The notes beneath the pieces were generated by a model. It had not been told where the DNA came from. It was given only the letters and a program-made list of their open reading frames with translations, and ran no database searches. A stretch of 64,000 bases of DNA from Bryobacterales bacterium (GTDB taxonomy: Bacteria > Acidobacteriota > Terriglobia > Bryobacterales > Bryobacteraceae): assembly GCA_016716385.1 (NCBI GenBank), contig JADJWL010000025.1:496001-560000 (forward strand), written 5' to 3'. Shown here piece after piece: positions 9,179 through 21,059 of this stretch. Both the position numbers and the translations under genes were made by a program. Position 1 is the first letter of the stretch. Every line of letters begins with the position of its first letter.

Positions 9179-11313
9179 GGCTTCCAGTGTCTCGCACAGA
9201 GCACCGCCTGCCCAAGCGAAATTCCACCGTCGTTTGGCGGCACGCGCTGGTGCGTGAAGACTCGAACGTCCCTCGCTTCGAGAAGGCTTGCGGTGCGTTC
9301 GGTGAGGTAGCGGTTCTGGAACGTGCCGCCGCTCAGCACCACCTGCGTCACACTGGCTGCCGCGGCCGCGTCGACGATCCAATTGGCCAGCGCGTTGTGG
9401 AAGCGCAGGGCGGCGCGGGCGGGATCGGCCACCAGGGCGCGGATCAGGGGCCGCCAGTCGCCATTGGGGAGCGGATAGGCATCGTCGTCCGGCGCTTCGC
9501 GCTGCGCACGCTCTTCCAGAAGCATCGCGGCCTGGCCCTCGAACCCGTTGCGGCGGGCGACACCAGTCAATGCCGCGACCGCGTCGAAGAGGCGGCCCAT
9601 GCTGGACGCGACCGGGCAATGAATGCGCCGCTCGATCATGTGGAGGATGGCTGGTGGGGTGTTGTCCAGCGCCGGCAGACCGCATTCGTGCAGCAGACTG
9701 GCCGCGACGCGCCAACCTTCCTTGACGGCCGCTTCGCCACCGGGCAGCACGAACGGCCTCAGCCACTGAAAGCGCTCCATGCGGCCGCCGGTTGCGAAGA
9801 ACATCTCGCCGCCCCAGATGGCGCCGTCGTGTCCGAACCCGGTGCCATCCCAGGCGACGCCGAGATAGGGCTCGCGAACGCCGTTCTCGGCCGCGCACGC
9901 CGCAACATGGGCTTCATGGTGCTGGATCGAGACGACGGGCAATCCCTGCGCGCGCGCCCAGCGCGTCGAGTAGTAGTCCGGATGCAGGTCGCAGGCGATC
10001 AGGTCGGGCTCAAAGCGGTACAACCGCAACAGGTCTTCGATCGCGCGTTCGAAGGCTTGGCGCGCCTCCGGGGTTTCGAGGTCACCGACATGCTGGCTGA
10101 CGATGACCTGGCGGCCCAGTGCAATCGCGATCGTATTCTTGAGATGCGCACCCACGGCCAGGACCTTTGGTAAGTCCTCGCTGACATAGACCGGCAGCGG
10201 CGCATAACCCCGCGCTCGGCGCAACAGCATCGGGCGGCCGCGGGACAGGCGTTCGAGCGAATCGTCGCACGGCCTGGCGATCGGCCGGTCGTGATCGAGG
10301 AACGCGTGGGCGAGGCCGCCGAGGCGGTCGTGCGCCTCCGGGACGGCCGTGGCGATCGGCTCGTCGCTGAGATTGCCGCTGGTCGCGACGACCGGGTGGG
10401 GGAAGGCGTCGAGTAGCAGGTGGTGCAGGGGAGAATAGGGCAGCATCACACCCAGGTAGGGCGATCCCGGCGCGACGGACGGAGCCAGGTTTGCATCCGG
10501 AAGGCGGTCCAGCAGGACGATCGGCGCGGCGGACGAGCACAGCAGCGCCGCCTCGCGATCCGACATCCGGCAACAGTGCCGCACGTCTCCGGCATTCCGC
10601 ATCATCAGCGCGAAGGGCCGCTCCTCGCGGCGTTTACGGCGGCGCAATTCGGCGACGGCCTCTTCGTTGCGTGCGTCGCAGAAGAGGTGATACCCGCCGA
10701 TGCCTTTCATCGCAAGGATCCCGCCTCCGGCGAGAACCGCCGCGGCTTCGGCGACAGGACCGGACAAGCTGGGGCCGCACGCCGGACATGCCACGGGCTG
10801 CGCGTGGAACCGGCGGTCGGCCGGATCCCGGTACTCCTTCTCGCACGCCGGGCAAAGCGGGAAGGCGCGCATCGTCGTCTTGGGCCGGTCGTACGGAACG
10901 TCGGTCACGATGGTGTAGCGGGGACCGCAGAGCGTGCAATTGATGAAGGGATACCGGTAACGGCGGTCGGCCGGGTCACGCATCTCGGACAGACACGCGG
11001 CGCAGACCGCCAGATCGGGCAGGACGGCCGCACTGATCTCGTCCGTCTCTGTGCTCGGCTGGATGACAAACTCGACGGAGCCTTCGGGCGCGAGGTGGAC
11101 TGATTCGGACGTCAGGATCACGGCGGGCGCGGGCTTCTCTTCGAACAGACGCACCGCGAACTCTGCGACGCCGTTGGGAGCGCCTTCCACTTCCGTCACG
11201 AGCCCGGCGCTCGAGTTCGAAACCCATCCTCCCAGACCGAGTCCGGTTGCCAGCCGGTAGACAAACGGACGGAATCCGACGCCCTGCACCGCGCCCCGCA
11301 AGACGAAACGCAT
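9175..11313 (-). CDS. hypF: Carbamoyltransferase HypF
   Basis: HypF makes the thiocarbamate group on HypE that becomes the cyanide ligand of [NiFe]-hydrogenase. The 712-residue protein has all parts in order: an acylphosphatase domain at the start (RGAVQGVGFRPFVYRLA), two zinc-finger units of the form C-x2-C-x18-C-x2-C with CAACLSEM and CPACEKEY, a YrdC-like domain (ILAMKGIGGYHLFCDA), and a Kae1-like carbamoyltransferase domain with HHEAHVAACAAEN and the late VLSGGTFQNRYL motif. Length is close to the usual ~750. No other hyp or hydrogenase genes are in the window, so the gene is an orphan here. The start at 11313 fits the acylphosphatase N-terminus. Confidence 0.94.
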   Translation of the reverse strand: MRFVLRGAVQGVGFRPFVYRLATGLGLGGWVSNSSAGLVTEVEGAPNGVAEFAVRLFEEKPAPAVILTSESVHLAPEGSVEFVIQPSTETDEISAAVLPDLAVCAACLSEMRDPADRRYRYPFINCTLCGPRYTIVTDVPYDRPKTTMRAFPLCPACEKEYRDPADRRFHAQPVACPACGPSLSGPVAEAAAVLAGGGILAMKGIGGYHLFCDARNEEAVAELRRRKRREERPFALMMRNAGDVRHCCRMSDREAALLCSSAAPIVLLDRLPDANLAPSVAPGSPYLGVMLPYSPLHHLLLDAFPHPVVATSGNLSDEPIATAVPEAHDRLGGLAHAFLDHDRPIARPCDDSLERLSRGRPMLLRRARGYAPLPVYVSEDLPKVLAVGAHLKNTIAIALGRQVIVSQHVGDLETPEARQAFERAIEDLLRLYRFEPDLIACDLHPDYYSTRWARAQGLPVVSIQHHEAHVAACAAENGVREPYLGVAWDGTGFGHDGAIWGGEMFFATGGRMERFQWLRPFVLPGGEAAVKEGWRVAASLLHECGLPALDNTPPAILHMIERRIHCPVASSMGRLFDAVAALTGVARRNGFEGQAAMLLEERAQREAPDDDAYPLPNGDWRPLIRALVADPARAALRFHNALANWIVDAAAAASVTQVVLSGGTFQNRYLTERTASLLEARDVRVFTHQRVPPNDGGISLGQAVLCARHWKP

Positions 11314-11329
11314 CCGCTCTCTTCGCACG

Positions 11330-12121
11330 ATGTTCGCAGTGTACAGTGAGAGAGTGTTTGCCCGCCTGTTTGTCCTGCTGCCGTGTCTCGCCATCGGGTG
11401 TCACTCGGGACCGGCGCAACCGGCTCCGACCTTCGGCCACCGTGTCGTCAACGTGTATCCGCACGATCCAGGGGCATTCACACAGGGCTTGGCCTACCGG
11501 GGCGGCTTTCTCTACGAAGGGACCGGGCTGCACGGGAAGTCCGTCATCCGCAGGGTGGAGCTGACCACGGGACGCGTGCTGCAGCAGGCGCTCCTGCCCG
11601 CGCGCTACTTTGGCGAAGGCATTGCGCTTTGGAAGGACCGGCTGATCCAACTCACGTGGCAATCGCAGATCGCGATCGTCTACAACCGCGAGACGTTCCG
11701 CCAGGAGGCGTCGTTCGTGTACGAGGGCGAGGGGTGGGGTCTGACGCACGACGGCAAGCGGCTCATCATGAGCGACGGGAGCCCGACGCTCACGCTGCGG
11801 AATCCGGAGACCTTCGAGCCGGCCGGCAGGATCGAAGTCACCGACGCGGGCCGGCCCGTGAGGTACCTCAACGAACTCGAATGGGTGAAGGGACGTATCT
11901 ACGCAAACGTCTGGCAGAGCGAACAACTGGCCGTCATCGATCCGCGAAGCGGGCGTGTCGAAGCGTGGATCGACCTGACGGCGCTGCGCGGACAACTCGG
12001 TCCACACGGCGAGATCGATGTTTTGAACGGCGTCGCTTACGACGAAGCTGGCGACCGGCTGTTCGTGACGGGCAAGCTCTGGCCCAAACTGTTTGAGATT
12101 CAGGTTGTCGAGCGGCCGTGA
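11330..12121 (+). CDS. Glutaminyl-peptide cyclotransferase, lipoprotein
   Basis: The 263-residue product matches the five-bladed propeller glutamine cyclotransferase family, which converts N-terminal glutamine to pyroglutamate. Family motifs include YPHDPGAFTQGLAYRGGFLYEGTGLHG near the start, FGEGIALW, GEGWGLTHDGKRLIMSDGS, YLNELEWVKGRIYANVW and DVLNGVAYDEAGDRLFVTGK. A hydrophobic segment ending in a lipobox-like LAIGC (Cys24) suggests a lipoprotein on the periplasmic side. The true start may be the GTG at 11354, which would shorten the signal sequence by 8 residues. The gene is divergent from hypF with only 16-40 bases between, so the promoters overlap. Its stop overlaps the GTG start of nfo (GTGA). 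Confidence 0.88.
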   Translation: MFAVYSERVFARLFVLLPCLAIGCHSGPAQPAPTFGHRVVNVYPHDPGAFTQGLAYRGGFLYEGTGLHGKSVIRRVELTTGRVLQQALLPARYFGEGIALWKDRLIQLTWQSQIAIVYNRETFRQEASFVYEGEGWGLTHDGKRLIMSDGSPTLTLRNPETFEPAGRIEVTDAGRPVRYLNELEWVKGRIYANVWQSEQLAVIDPRSGRVEAWIDLTALRGQLGPHGEIDVLNGVAYDEAGDRLFVTGKLWPKLFEIQVVERP

Positions 12122-12990
12122 GACGGATCGGCCTGCACGCACGCAGCGCGGGTTCGCTCGCCGGCACCGCCGAACGCGCGCACGACCTGGGCGCGAACAC
12201 TCTGCAGATTTTCACGTCGAGCCCGCGCATGTGGCGGGGCTCCACGCATTCGCCCGCCGAGATTGCAGCCCTGCGGCGTGTCCGGGAGCGCCTGGACCTG
12301 GCGCCGCTCGTCGTTCATGACAACTACCTGATCAACCTCGCCTCGGCCGATCCCACAGTGCGGACGCGATCCATCGAGACGTTCCGGGGCGAGTTGGAGC
12401 GCGCAGCGCTGATCGGCGCCGAGTACCTGGTGGCGCATCCGGGAAGCGCGAAAGGGATCGCGGTGGAGCAGGCATTGGCCAACGTGGTCGAGGGCATCGT
12501 CGAGGCGTCGCGGGGACTCGATCCCGGCGGTCTGACGCTTCTCCTCGAATGCACAGCGGGGGCCGGGGCCGCTCTCGGGGCGCGGTTCGAGGAGTTGCGC
12601 GCACTGCGGGAGGTCACGGCCAACCTGGTCAATGTTCCGGTGGGGTTCTGCCTCGATACGTGCCACTTGTTTGCCGCCGGGTTCGATATTGCCACTCCTG
12701 GCGGACTGCGCCAGACGGCGGCGGAAATCGGCGATGTCCTGGGATGGGATCACGTCAAGGTCGTGCATGCCAACGACTCCAAGGGGGCGCTTGGCTCCAG
12801 GCTCGACCGGCATGAGAATATTGGAGAAGGGCAAATCGGAAAAGAAGGTTTCCGCCGTGTCCTGGCGCATCCGGAGTTCCGCCGGCTTCCTTTCATCCTG
12901 GAAACCCCCATGGAAACGGACAACGACGCGCGCCGGGATATCGACATGCTCAGGACTCTATGCCAGAGAAGCCGTACGATCACACAGTAA
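12118..12990 (+). CDS. nfo: Endonuclease IV (AP endonuclease)
   Basis: The 290-residue protein is a TIM-barrel AP endonuclease of base-excision repair using three metal ions. Recognisable motifs are ANTLQIFTSSPRMW near the N-terminus, VVHDNYLINLAS, LVAHPGSAKG, LLLECTAGAG, VGFCLDTCHLFAAGFD, KVVHANDSKGALGSRLDRHENIGEGQIG and FILETPM. The conserved metal-ligand His, Glu and Asp positions in these blocks are present. It starts at a GTG overlapping the previous stop (GTGA), and its last 31 bases overlap the start of leuS. The length is slightly above the usual 280 because of the C-terminal tail in that overlap. Confidence 0.93.
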   Translation: MRRIGLHARSAGSLAGTAERAHDLGANTLQIFTSSPRMWRGSTHSPAEIAALRRVRERLDLAPLVVHDNYLINLASADPTVRTRSIETFRGELERAALIGAEYLVAHPGSAKGIAVEQALANVVEGIVEASRGLDPGGLTLLLECTAGAGAALGARFEELRALREVTANLVNVPVGFCLDTCHLFAAGFDIATPGGLRQTAAEIGDVLGWDHVKVVHANDSKGALGSRLDRHENIGEGQIGKEGFRRVLAHPEFRRLPFILETPMETDNDARRDIDMLRTLCQRSRTITQ

Positions 12991-15395
12991 TTGAGGAGAA
13001 GTGGCACCAGCACTGGGCCTCGGGAGAGCACTTCCGCGCCGAAGAGAACGCGGAGAAGCCGAAATTTTACGTACTGGAGATGCTGCCGTATCCCAGCGGC
13101 GCACTCCACATCGGCCACGTGCGCAATTACTCGATCGGCGACGCGCTGGCGCGCTACAAGTGGATGCGCGGTTTCAACGTGCTGCACCCGATGGGCTGGG
13201 ACGCGTTCGGGTTGCCGGCCGAGAACGCCGCCATCAAGAACCAGACCGCGCCCGGCGCCTGGACGCAGCGCAACATCGAGGCGATGAAGAAGACGCATCG
13301 CCGCTTTGGCTTCAGCTATGACTGGGACCGCGAGGTCGCGACCTGCGAGCCGGACTATTACCGCTGGAATCAGTGGATCTTTCTAAAGATGTACGAGCGC
13401 GGACTGGCCTACCGCAAGAAGGCGCTCGTCAACTGGTGTCCTGAGTGCGCGACTGTACTGGCCAACGAGCAGGTGGTGGATGGCTGCTGCTGGCGCCATG
13501 AGCTGACGCCAGTCGAGCAGAAGGCGCTCGAGCAGTGGTTCTTCAAGATCACCGCGTACGCCGACGAGTTGCTGGCCGACATCGCCAAGCTGGAAGGCGG
13601 CTGGCCGGATCGCGTGCTGACGATGCAGCGCAACTGGATCGGGCGATCTGAGGGCACCGAGGTCGATTTCAAACTCGAAGCGACCGGCGAGCCGATCCGC
13701 GTGTTCACGACGCGTGTCGATACGATCTATGGCGCGACCTGCGTGATTCTGGCGCCTGAGCATCCGCTGGTGGAACGGCTGGCCGATGAGATGGGCAAGA
13801 GCCGGGCCAAGGCGATGGTCGACGCCCGCGCCGGCCAGGATCCGGGCGAGATCACCAAGGAAGGCTTCTCCACGGGAGCCTACGCACTGAATCCGTACAA
13901 CGGCGAGCGTGTCCCGATCTGGGTGGGGAACTTCGTGCTCATGACCTACGGGACCGGCGCAATCATGGCGGTGCCCGCGCACGATGAGCGCGACTTCGAG
14001 TTCTGCAAGCAATACGGCATTCCGATCCGCCCGGTCATCCGGCCCGCCGATGGCGCGTTGCCGGCCGATCCCAAAGAGGCATTCACGGAGTACGGCGTCG
14101 TGGAGAACTCCGGCGAGTGGAATGGTCTTGACAGCGCCTCCGCGCGCCGCCGCATGACAGAGAAGGCCGAGCGCGAAGGGTTCGGCCAGGGCGCGGTGAC
14201 GTTCCGCATCAAGGACTGGGGTGTGTCCCGCCAGCGCTACTGGGGAACGCCGATCCCGGTGATTCATTGTGCGACGTGTGGCGTCGTGCCGGTGCCGGAA
14301 AGCGAGCTGCCGGTGCTGCTGCCGCTCGATATCAAGATTACGGGGACCGGCCGCTCCCCCCTGGCCGACGTGCCGGAGTTCGTGCACGTGGCTTGTCCCG
14401 AGTGCGGCGGCGAAGCCCGGCGCGAGACCGACACGATGGATACGTTTGTCGACTCGTCATGGTATTTCTTCCGCTACTGCGACTCGAAGAACGATCAACT
14501 TCCGTTCGATCCCAAGCGCATTGCGTACTGGTTCCCAATCGATCAGTACATCGGCGGCGTCGAACACGCGATTCTGCACCTGATCTACTCGCGCTTCTTC
14601 ACGAAGGTCCTGCGCGATCTAGGCTTGATCGCCATCGATGAGCCGGTAACGAATCTTTTCACGCAGGGCATGGTGATCCGCAATGGCGCGAAGATGTCGA
14701 AGTCGAAGGGCAATGTCGTCGCCGCGGATGATGTGGTGGAGAAGCATGGCGCCGATACGGCCCGGCTGTTCGCTTTGTTTGCCGCGCCTCCGGAAAAAGA
14801 CGTCGACTGGATCGATGCGGGGGTCGAAGGCCAGTACCGGTTTCTCGGCCGTATCTACCGCTTCGCGACGCGCAACGCGGGCGGAGGACTTGAGACGACC
14901 GGTGAAGCGGACCGCCGTATCCTGAGGCGGCTGCACCAGACGATCGGCAAGGTCACCGACGACTTTGAGACACGCTGGCACTTCAACACGTCGATTGCCG
15001 CGATCATGGAGTTCGTCAACGATCTGTATGGGGCCGAAGGCAAGCTTTCGAAAGCGGCAGTCGCCGAGATTCTTGAGAAGCTGGCACTGCTGATTGCTCC
15101 CTTTGCGCCGTACCTGGCGGAGGAACTGTGGGAGGAGCAAGGACGCCAGGGCCCCGTGTTCAAGCAGCCATGGCCCGAGGCCGATGCGGACCTGGCGCGC
15201 GAGGACGAAATCGAAGTTCCGGTGCAGGTGAACGGAAAGCTGCGGGGACGCGTGACCGTGCCGGCCGGCGCCGCTGCGGACGCGATGGAAGTCGCGGCCC
15301 TGGCTGACGAGAAGGTTCGCGGGTTCCTCGACGGCAAGCAGCCCGTGAAGGTGATTGTGGTGCCGGGCAAGCTCGTGAATATCGTGGTGCGATAG
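12960..15395 (+). CDS. leuS: Leucyl-tRNA synthetase
   Basis: Charges tRNA-Leu. The 811-residue class-I synthetase has the HIGH signature as HIGH (residues 50-53, in PYPSGALHIGHVRNY) and KMSKS at about 578-582 (GAKMSKSKGNVVAADD). A CP1 editing domain is present, with TTRVDTIYGATCVILAPEHPL and the hydrolytic-site region YGTGAIMAVPAHDERDFEF. A CxxC pair (CPEC at 436-444 of the zinc-like segment region) precedes the catalytic core. The C-terminal region ends VKVIVVPGKLVNIVVR as is usual. The start codon lies within nfo (31-base overlap), so translation is probably coupled. The next gene begins 9 bases after the stop. Confidence 0.97.
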   Translation: MPEKPYDHTVIEEKWHQHWASGEHFRAEENAEKPKFYVLEMLPYPSGALHIGHVRNYSIGDALARYKWMRGFNVLHPMGWDAFGLPAENAAIKNQTAPGAWTQRNIEAMKKTHRRFGFSYDWDREVATCEPDYYRWNQWIFLKMYERGLAYRKKALVNWCPECATVLANEQVVDGCCWRHELTPVEQKALEQWFFKITAYADELLADIAKLEGGWPDRVLTMQRNWIGRSEGTEVDFKLEATGEPIRVFTTRVDTIYGATCVILAPEHPLVERLADEMGKSRAKAMVDARAGQDPGEITKEGFSTGAYALNPYNGERVPIWVGNFVLMTYGTGAIMAVPAHDERDFEFCKQYGIPIRPVIRPADGALPADPKEAFTEYGVVENSGEWNGLDSASARRRMTEKAEREGFGQGAVTFRIKDWGVSRQRYWGTPIPVIHCATCGVVPVPESELPVLLPLDIKITGTGRSPLADVPEFVHVACPECGGEARRETDTMDTFVDSSWYFFRYCDSKNDQLPFDPKRIAYWFPIDQYIGGVEHAILHLIYSRFFTKVLRDLGLIAIDEPVTNLFTQGMVIRNGAKMSKSKGNVVAADDVVEKHGADTARLFALFAAPPEKDVDWIDAGVEGQYRFLGRIYRFATRNAGGGLETTGEADRRILRRLHQTIGKVTDDFETRWHFNTSIAAIMEFVNDLYGAEGKLSKAAVAEILEKLALLIAPFAPYLAEELWEEQGRQGPVFKQPWPEADADLAREDEIEVPVQVNGKLRGRVTVPAGAAADAMEVAALADEKVRGFLDGKQPVKVIVVPGKLVNIVVR

Positions 15396-15404
15396 GAGAG
15401 TTCC

Positions 15405-16715
15405 ATGGAGAAGCGCAGAGAGTTCTTGCAGGCGGCGGGGGCCGCGTTCACGACATCCTTGTTCACGGGAGCCGTCCGCGGCGCCAATGACCGGCCGCGC
15501 GTGGCCTTCATCGGGATGGGCCGCATGGGCATTTCGAACATGACCGCCGCGATGCAGCAGCCGGGCGTGGAGATCGCCGGGGTCTGCGACGTGTACCAGC
15601 CGCACCTGGAGCGCGCCGTCGCCGCCAGCGCGCGCGGGCCGAAAGGCGAGCCTGAGGTACGGCCAGCCGCCAAGGGCTACAAAGATTTCCGCGAGATCTT
15701 CGCCGACAGAAGCATCGACGCGGTTTGCATTTCGACGCCGGACCACTGGCATGCCTACATGGCCGTCGAGGCGTGCAAGGCAGGCAAAGACGTCTACGTC
15801 GAGAAGCCGATCTGCGTGGCGATCGAAGAGGGCCGCAAGATGGTCGATGCCGCCCGCAAGTACAGCCGGGTGGTACAGGTGGGGACGCAACAGCGCTCGG
15901 GCGTACACTTCCAGAAGGCCTGCGAGATCGTACGCAGCGGCGAGCTCGGCAACGTGACCTTTGTCCGCACGTGGAACTACGGCAACCAGAAAGAAGAGGG
16001 GATCGGCAATCCTCCGGATGGCAGTCCGCCGCCGGGCCTGGACTGGGATCTGTGGCTTGGCCCCGCGCCGGAGCGTCCGTTCAATGCGAACCGTTTCGGC
16101 GTGGACCCCAACGCGTTCTCGCACTTCCGCTGGTTCTGGGATTACGCGGGCGGCATGATGACCGACTGGGGCATCCACCTGCTCGACATCGTCCAGATGG
16201 CGTTCAACGAGGCACAGCCCACGGCGATTACGGCGCTGGGCGCCAAGCTGCAGATCAAGGACAACCGAGATACGCCGGATACGCTGCAGGTCACCTACGA
16301 GTACCCCGGGTTCATCGCGACGTACGAGAACCGCGTCTGCAATGCGCAGTCGTTCTTCAACCAGGGCTACGGCATCGCGTTCCACGGGACGAAGGCGACG
16401 CTGCTGGTGGACCGGGCGCATTATCGCGTGCTTGCCGAGAAGGATTCCGGTGTGGCGGAAGTCGAGGAGAAGGCGTCGAACAACAGCAACCTGGCGCATT
16501 GGGCGAACTTCCTCGAATGCATCCGGACGCGCGAGCGTCCTGCGAGCGACATTGAAATCGGCCACAAGTCGACCTCGACCGCGATTCTGGGCAACGTCGC
16601 ACTGCGCTCGCAACTCAGGATCGATTGGGATGCCCGCACCGAGCGCGTCGCGCAGGCCGCCGCGCGGCGCTGGCTGCGGCGCGACTACCGCAAGCCTTGG
16701 AAGCTGGAAGTCTGA
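15405..16715 (+). CDS. Gfo/Idh/MocA-family oxidoreductase, Tat-exported
   Basis: The 436-residue protein begins with a twin-arginine signal (KRREFLQAAGAAF, Arg4-Arg5), so it is exported folded, with its nicotinamide cofactor, to the periplasm. The Rossmann fold carries GMGRMG (about residues 37-42) and the family motif YVEKPICV with the conserved Glu-Lys-Pro. The C-terminal alpha/beta domain contains DYAGGMMTDWGIHLLDIVQMAF, as in the many Bryobacterales and Planctomycetes paralogues. The substrate, probably a sugar or sugar derivative, is unknown. A good ribosome-binding site (GGAGAG) precedes the ATG at 15405. It follows leuS by 9 bases, but a functional link to leuS is unlikely. Confidence 0.9.
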   Translation: MEKRREFLQAAGAAFTTSLFTGAVRGANDRPRVAFIGMGRMGISNMTAAMQQPGVEIAGVCDVYQPHLERAVAASARGPKGEPEVRPAAKGYKDFREIFADRSIDAVCISTPDHWHAYMAVEACKAGKDVYVEKPICVAIEEGRKMVDAARKYSRVVQVGTQQRSGVHFQKACEIVRSGELGNVTFVRTWNYGNQKEEGIGNPPDGSPPPGLDWDLWLGPAPERPFNANRFGVDPNAFSHFRWFWDYAGGMMTDWGIHLLDIVQMAFNEAQPTAITALGAKLQIKDNRDTPDTLQVTYEYPGFIATYENRVCNAQSFFNQGYGIAFHGTKATLLVDRAHYRVLAEKDSGVAEVEEKASNNSNLAHWANFLECIRTRERPASDIEIGHKSTSTAILGNVALRSQLRIDWDARTERVAQAAARRWLRRDYRKPWKLEV

Positions 16716-16719
16716 CGCC

Positions 16720-18189
<1,470 letters not shown>

Positions 18190-18190
18190 T

Positions 18191-18934
18191 CTAGAGTTCG
18201 AGGCGGCTGCCCTTGTACACCGTGACCGGGGAGCCCTCGGCGAGGAACGCCGAATCGGGCGGTCCGCTGAGGGCCGCTTCGAAAGACGGGCCATAGACGG
18301 TCGCCGCGTCGCAATCCAACTCGCCCGAGGTCACTTTCCACACGTACCAGCGAGGATGCTCCACGTGGTATTCGACGGTTGCGCCATCCGGCTGGGGGGC
18401 GTAGCCCCAGTAATGCTCGGTGATGAACTCTTCGATGCTCCCGGACTCCGGCAGGGCCGGGTCGCCCGTGGGGGTGACGGCGAGGCGGTTCCAGCGCGTG
18501 GTCTGCCACTCGTATTCGACGCAGCGCTCATCGTCCCAGTGGCGCATCGGGAGCGCGACGTAGTTCTCGTTGTAGAACGTGCGCGCGACCCAGGCCACGG
18601 CCGGCTTCGGGACGATTTCCTTGGCGAATACGACGCCGCGCCGCCATCCTTCGGGGGTCGCGCGCCGGACGTAGAAGCGGAGGTTCACTTCCTCGAAATC
18701 CTCGTGGCCCGGGACGGCGACGCCGAAAAGCCTGGTCCGAAGAAACAGGAAGCCGACCATACTGACGTAGGCGGCGCCGTCCCAGGTATCGAGTTCGGTT
18801 CCGGCGGGAACGAGGGGCGCGAGGATGGCGGGGTCCACGCGGTAGTTGAGCATCGCCAGCGAGCGCCATTCGGCGGTGAGGAATTTCTCCATCCATTCCA
18901 GTATGTGCGAGAGTTGAATTGAGATGAGGGTCAT
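18191..18934 (-). CDS. DUF2071 (YqjF-like) protein
   Basis: The 247-residue protein matches DUF2071: an early FLTAEWRSLAMLNYRVDPAIL followed by LVPAGTELDTWDGAAYVSMVGF, then the LRFYVRR and FAKEIVPKPAVAWVARTFYNENY blocks and a late VEYHVEHPRWYVWK. The family folds like acetoacetate decarboxylase and has no settled activity. The start at 18934 overlaps the first codons of rsmD on the opposite strand by 11 bases. An internal Met at 18892 (MEKFLTAEW) lines up better with typical DUF2071 starts and would remove the overlap. Function is unknown. Confidence 0.82.
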   Translation of the reverse strand: MTLISIQLSHILEWMEKFLTAEWRSLAMLNYRVDPAILAPLVPAGTELDTWDGAAYVSMVGFLFLRTRLFGVAVPGHEDFEEVNLRFYVRRATPEGWRRGVVFAKEIVPKPAVAWVARTFYNENYVALPMRHWDDERCVEYEWQTTRWNRLAVTPTGDPALPESGSIEEFITEHYWGYAPQPDGATVEYHVEHPRWYVWKVTSGELDCDAATVYGPSFEAALSGPPDSAFLAEGSPVTVYKGSRLEL

Positions 18935-19437
18935 CGGCGGGGAATTCCGTTCGCGGCGCCTCCAGTCGCTTCCGGGACCGCACCTCCGGCCGACCCCGGA
19001 TATCCTGCGGGAGGCGCTGTTCGACGTGCTGCAGCAGCGTGTCCCCGGCTGTGTGTTCCTGGATGCGTACGCCGGGACCGGAGCGGTGGGCATCGAAGCG
19101 TTGAGCCGCGGCGCCGCGCGGGCCATCTTTATCGAGAAGCACCGTGGGGCGCGGCGCGTCCTCGAATTGAACCTGGCGGCGCTGGGACTGACGAAACGCG
19201 CGACCGTCGTGCCTGGAGCGGCCGGAGCGTCGCTCGCGCGCCACGAGGCCGATATCGTGTTCCTGGATCCGCCCTACCCGCTGGAGAACGAGTACGCTTC
19301 CGCGCTGGCGATCTTGGGGCAGCATCCTCCGCCGCTGGTGCTGGTGCAGCACGACAAGCGGTTCCGCCTGGCCGATTCGTACGGAGCGCTGGAACACCTC
19401 CGCACGCTGAAGCATGGCGACAACGTGGTGAGCTTCT

Positions 19438-19463
<26 letters not shown>
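18924..19463 (+). CDS. rsmD: 16S rRNA (guanine966-N2)-methyltransferase
   Basis: RsmD methylates G966 of 16S rRNA. The 179-residue protein shows the canonical start MRVIGGEFRSRRLQS, the substrate loop RPTPDILREALFDVL, the SAM-binding motif FLDAYAGTGAVGIEALSRGA and the catalytic DPPY motif in VFLDPPYPLE. Length is normal. The 3' end overlaps the TTG start of rtcB by 26 bases. It is divergent from and slightly overlaps the DUF2071 gene. Confidence 0.94.
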
Positions 19464-20662
<1,199 letters not shown>

Positions 20663-20682
<20 letters not shown>

Positions 20683-21049
20683 AACTGCGTATGATCAGCA
20701 AGCCGAGCACTATTGCGCCAGTGATGGCGCCAAACAGAAAAACGCCCCATGGATAACCTTCCGGTTCGACGTAGTAATTCACGCCGCTCTCGCGAAACGC
20801 ATCGTAATGGGCGGTGTAGTTCGGTGGACTGACTGTCACGAGCCTTACCGAGTGATCCTTGCTCAACCCGCTAAGGACGTGACCGCGAACGATCACCTTG
20901 GTGAGCTGTCCATCTTGAGCCGCCTCTACGAACTCCGGGAAGCCGAGCATCCGTTCCGGAACGGTCTTGACCGATCTGACGACCGGCCACAGCAGAACCA
21001 GAACGACCGCAACAATAGCAAGGGCGGCAATCCTGGCGACTCGTGCCAC
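20663..21049 (-). CDS. Stand-alone FtsH extracellular-domain-like membrane protein
   Basis: The 128-residue product looks like the N-terminal part of FtsH without the AAA+ and zinc-protease domains. It has a first membrane helix (about residues 6-24), a periplasmic domain with LGFPEFVEAAQDGQLTKVIV that matches the 'S-x-F-L-x-x-V-x-x-G-x-V-x-x-V' start of FtsH_ext, a middle strand region, then GVNYYVEPEGYPWG and a second membrane helix (about 101-121), followed by a short basic tail. It starts at GTG 21049 with an AGGAG overlapping the upstream stop, so it is translated with the isomerase-like gene. A role such as modulating FtsH or its HflKC partners is inference only. Confidence 0.65.
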
Positions 21050-21059
21050 GGCAATGCTC

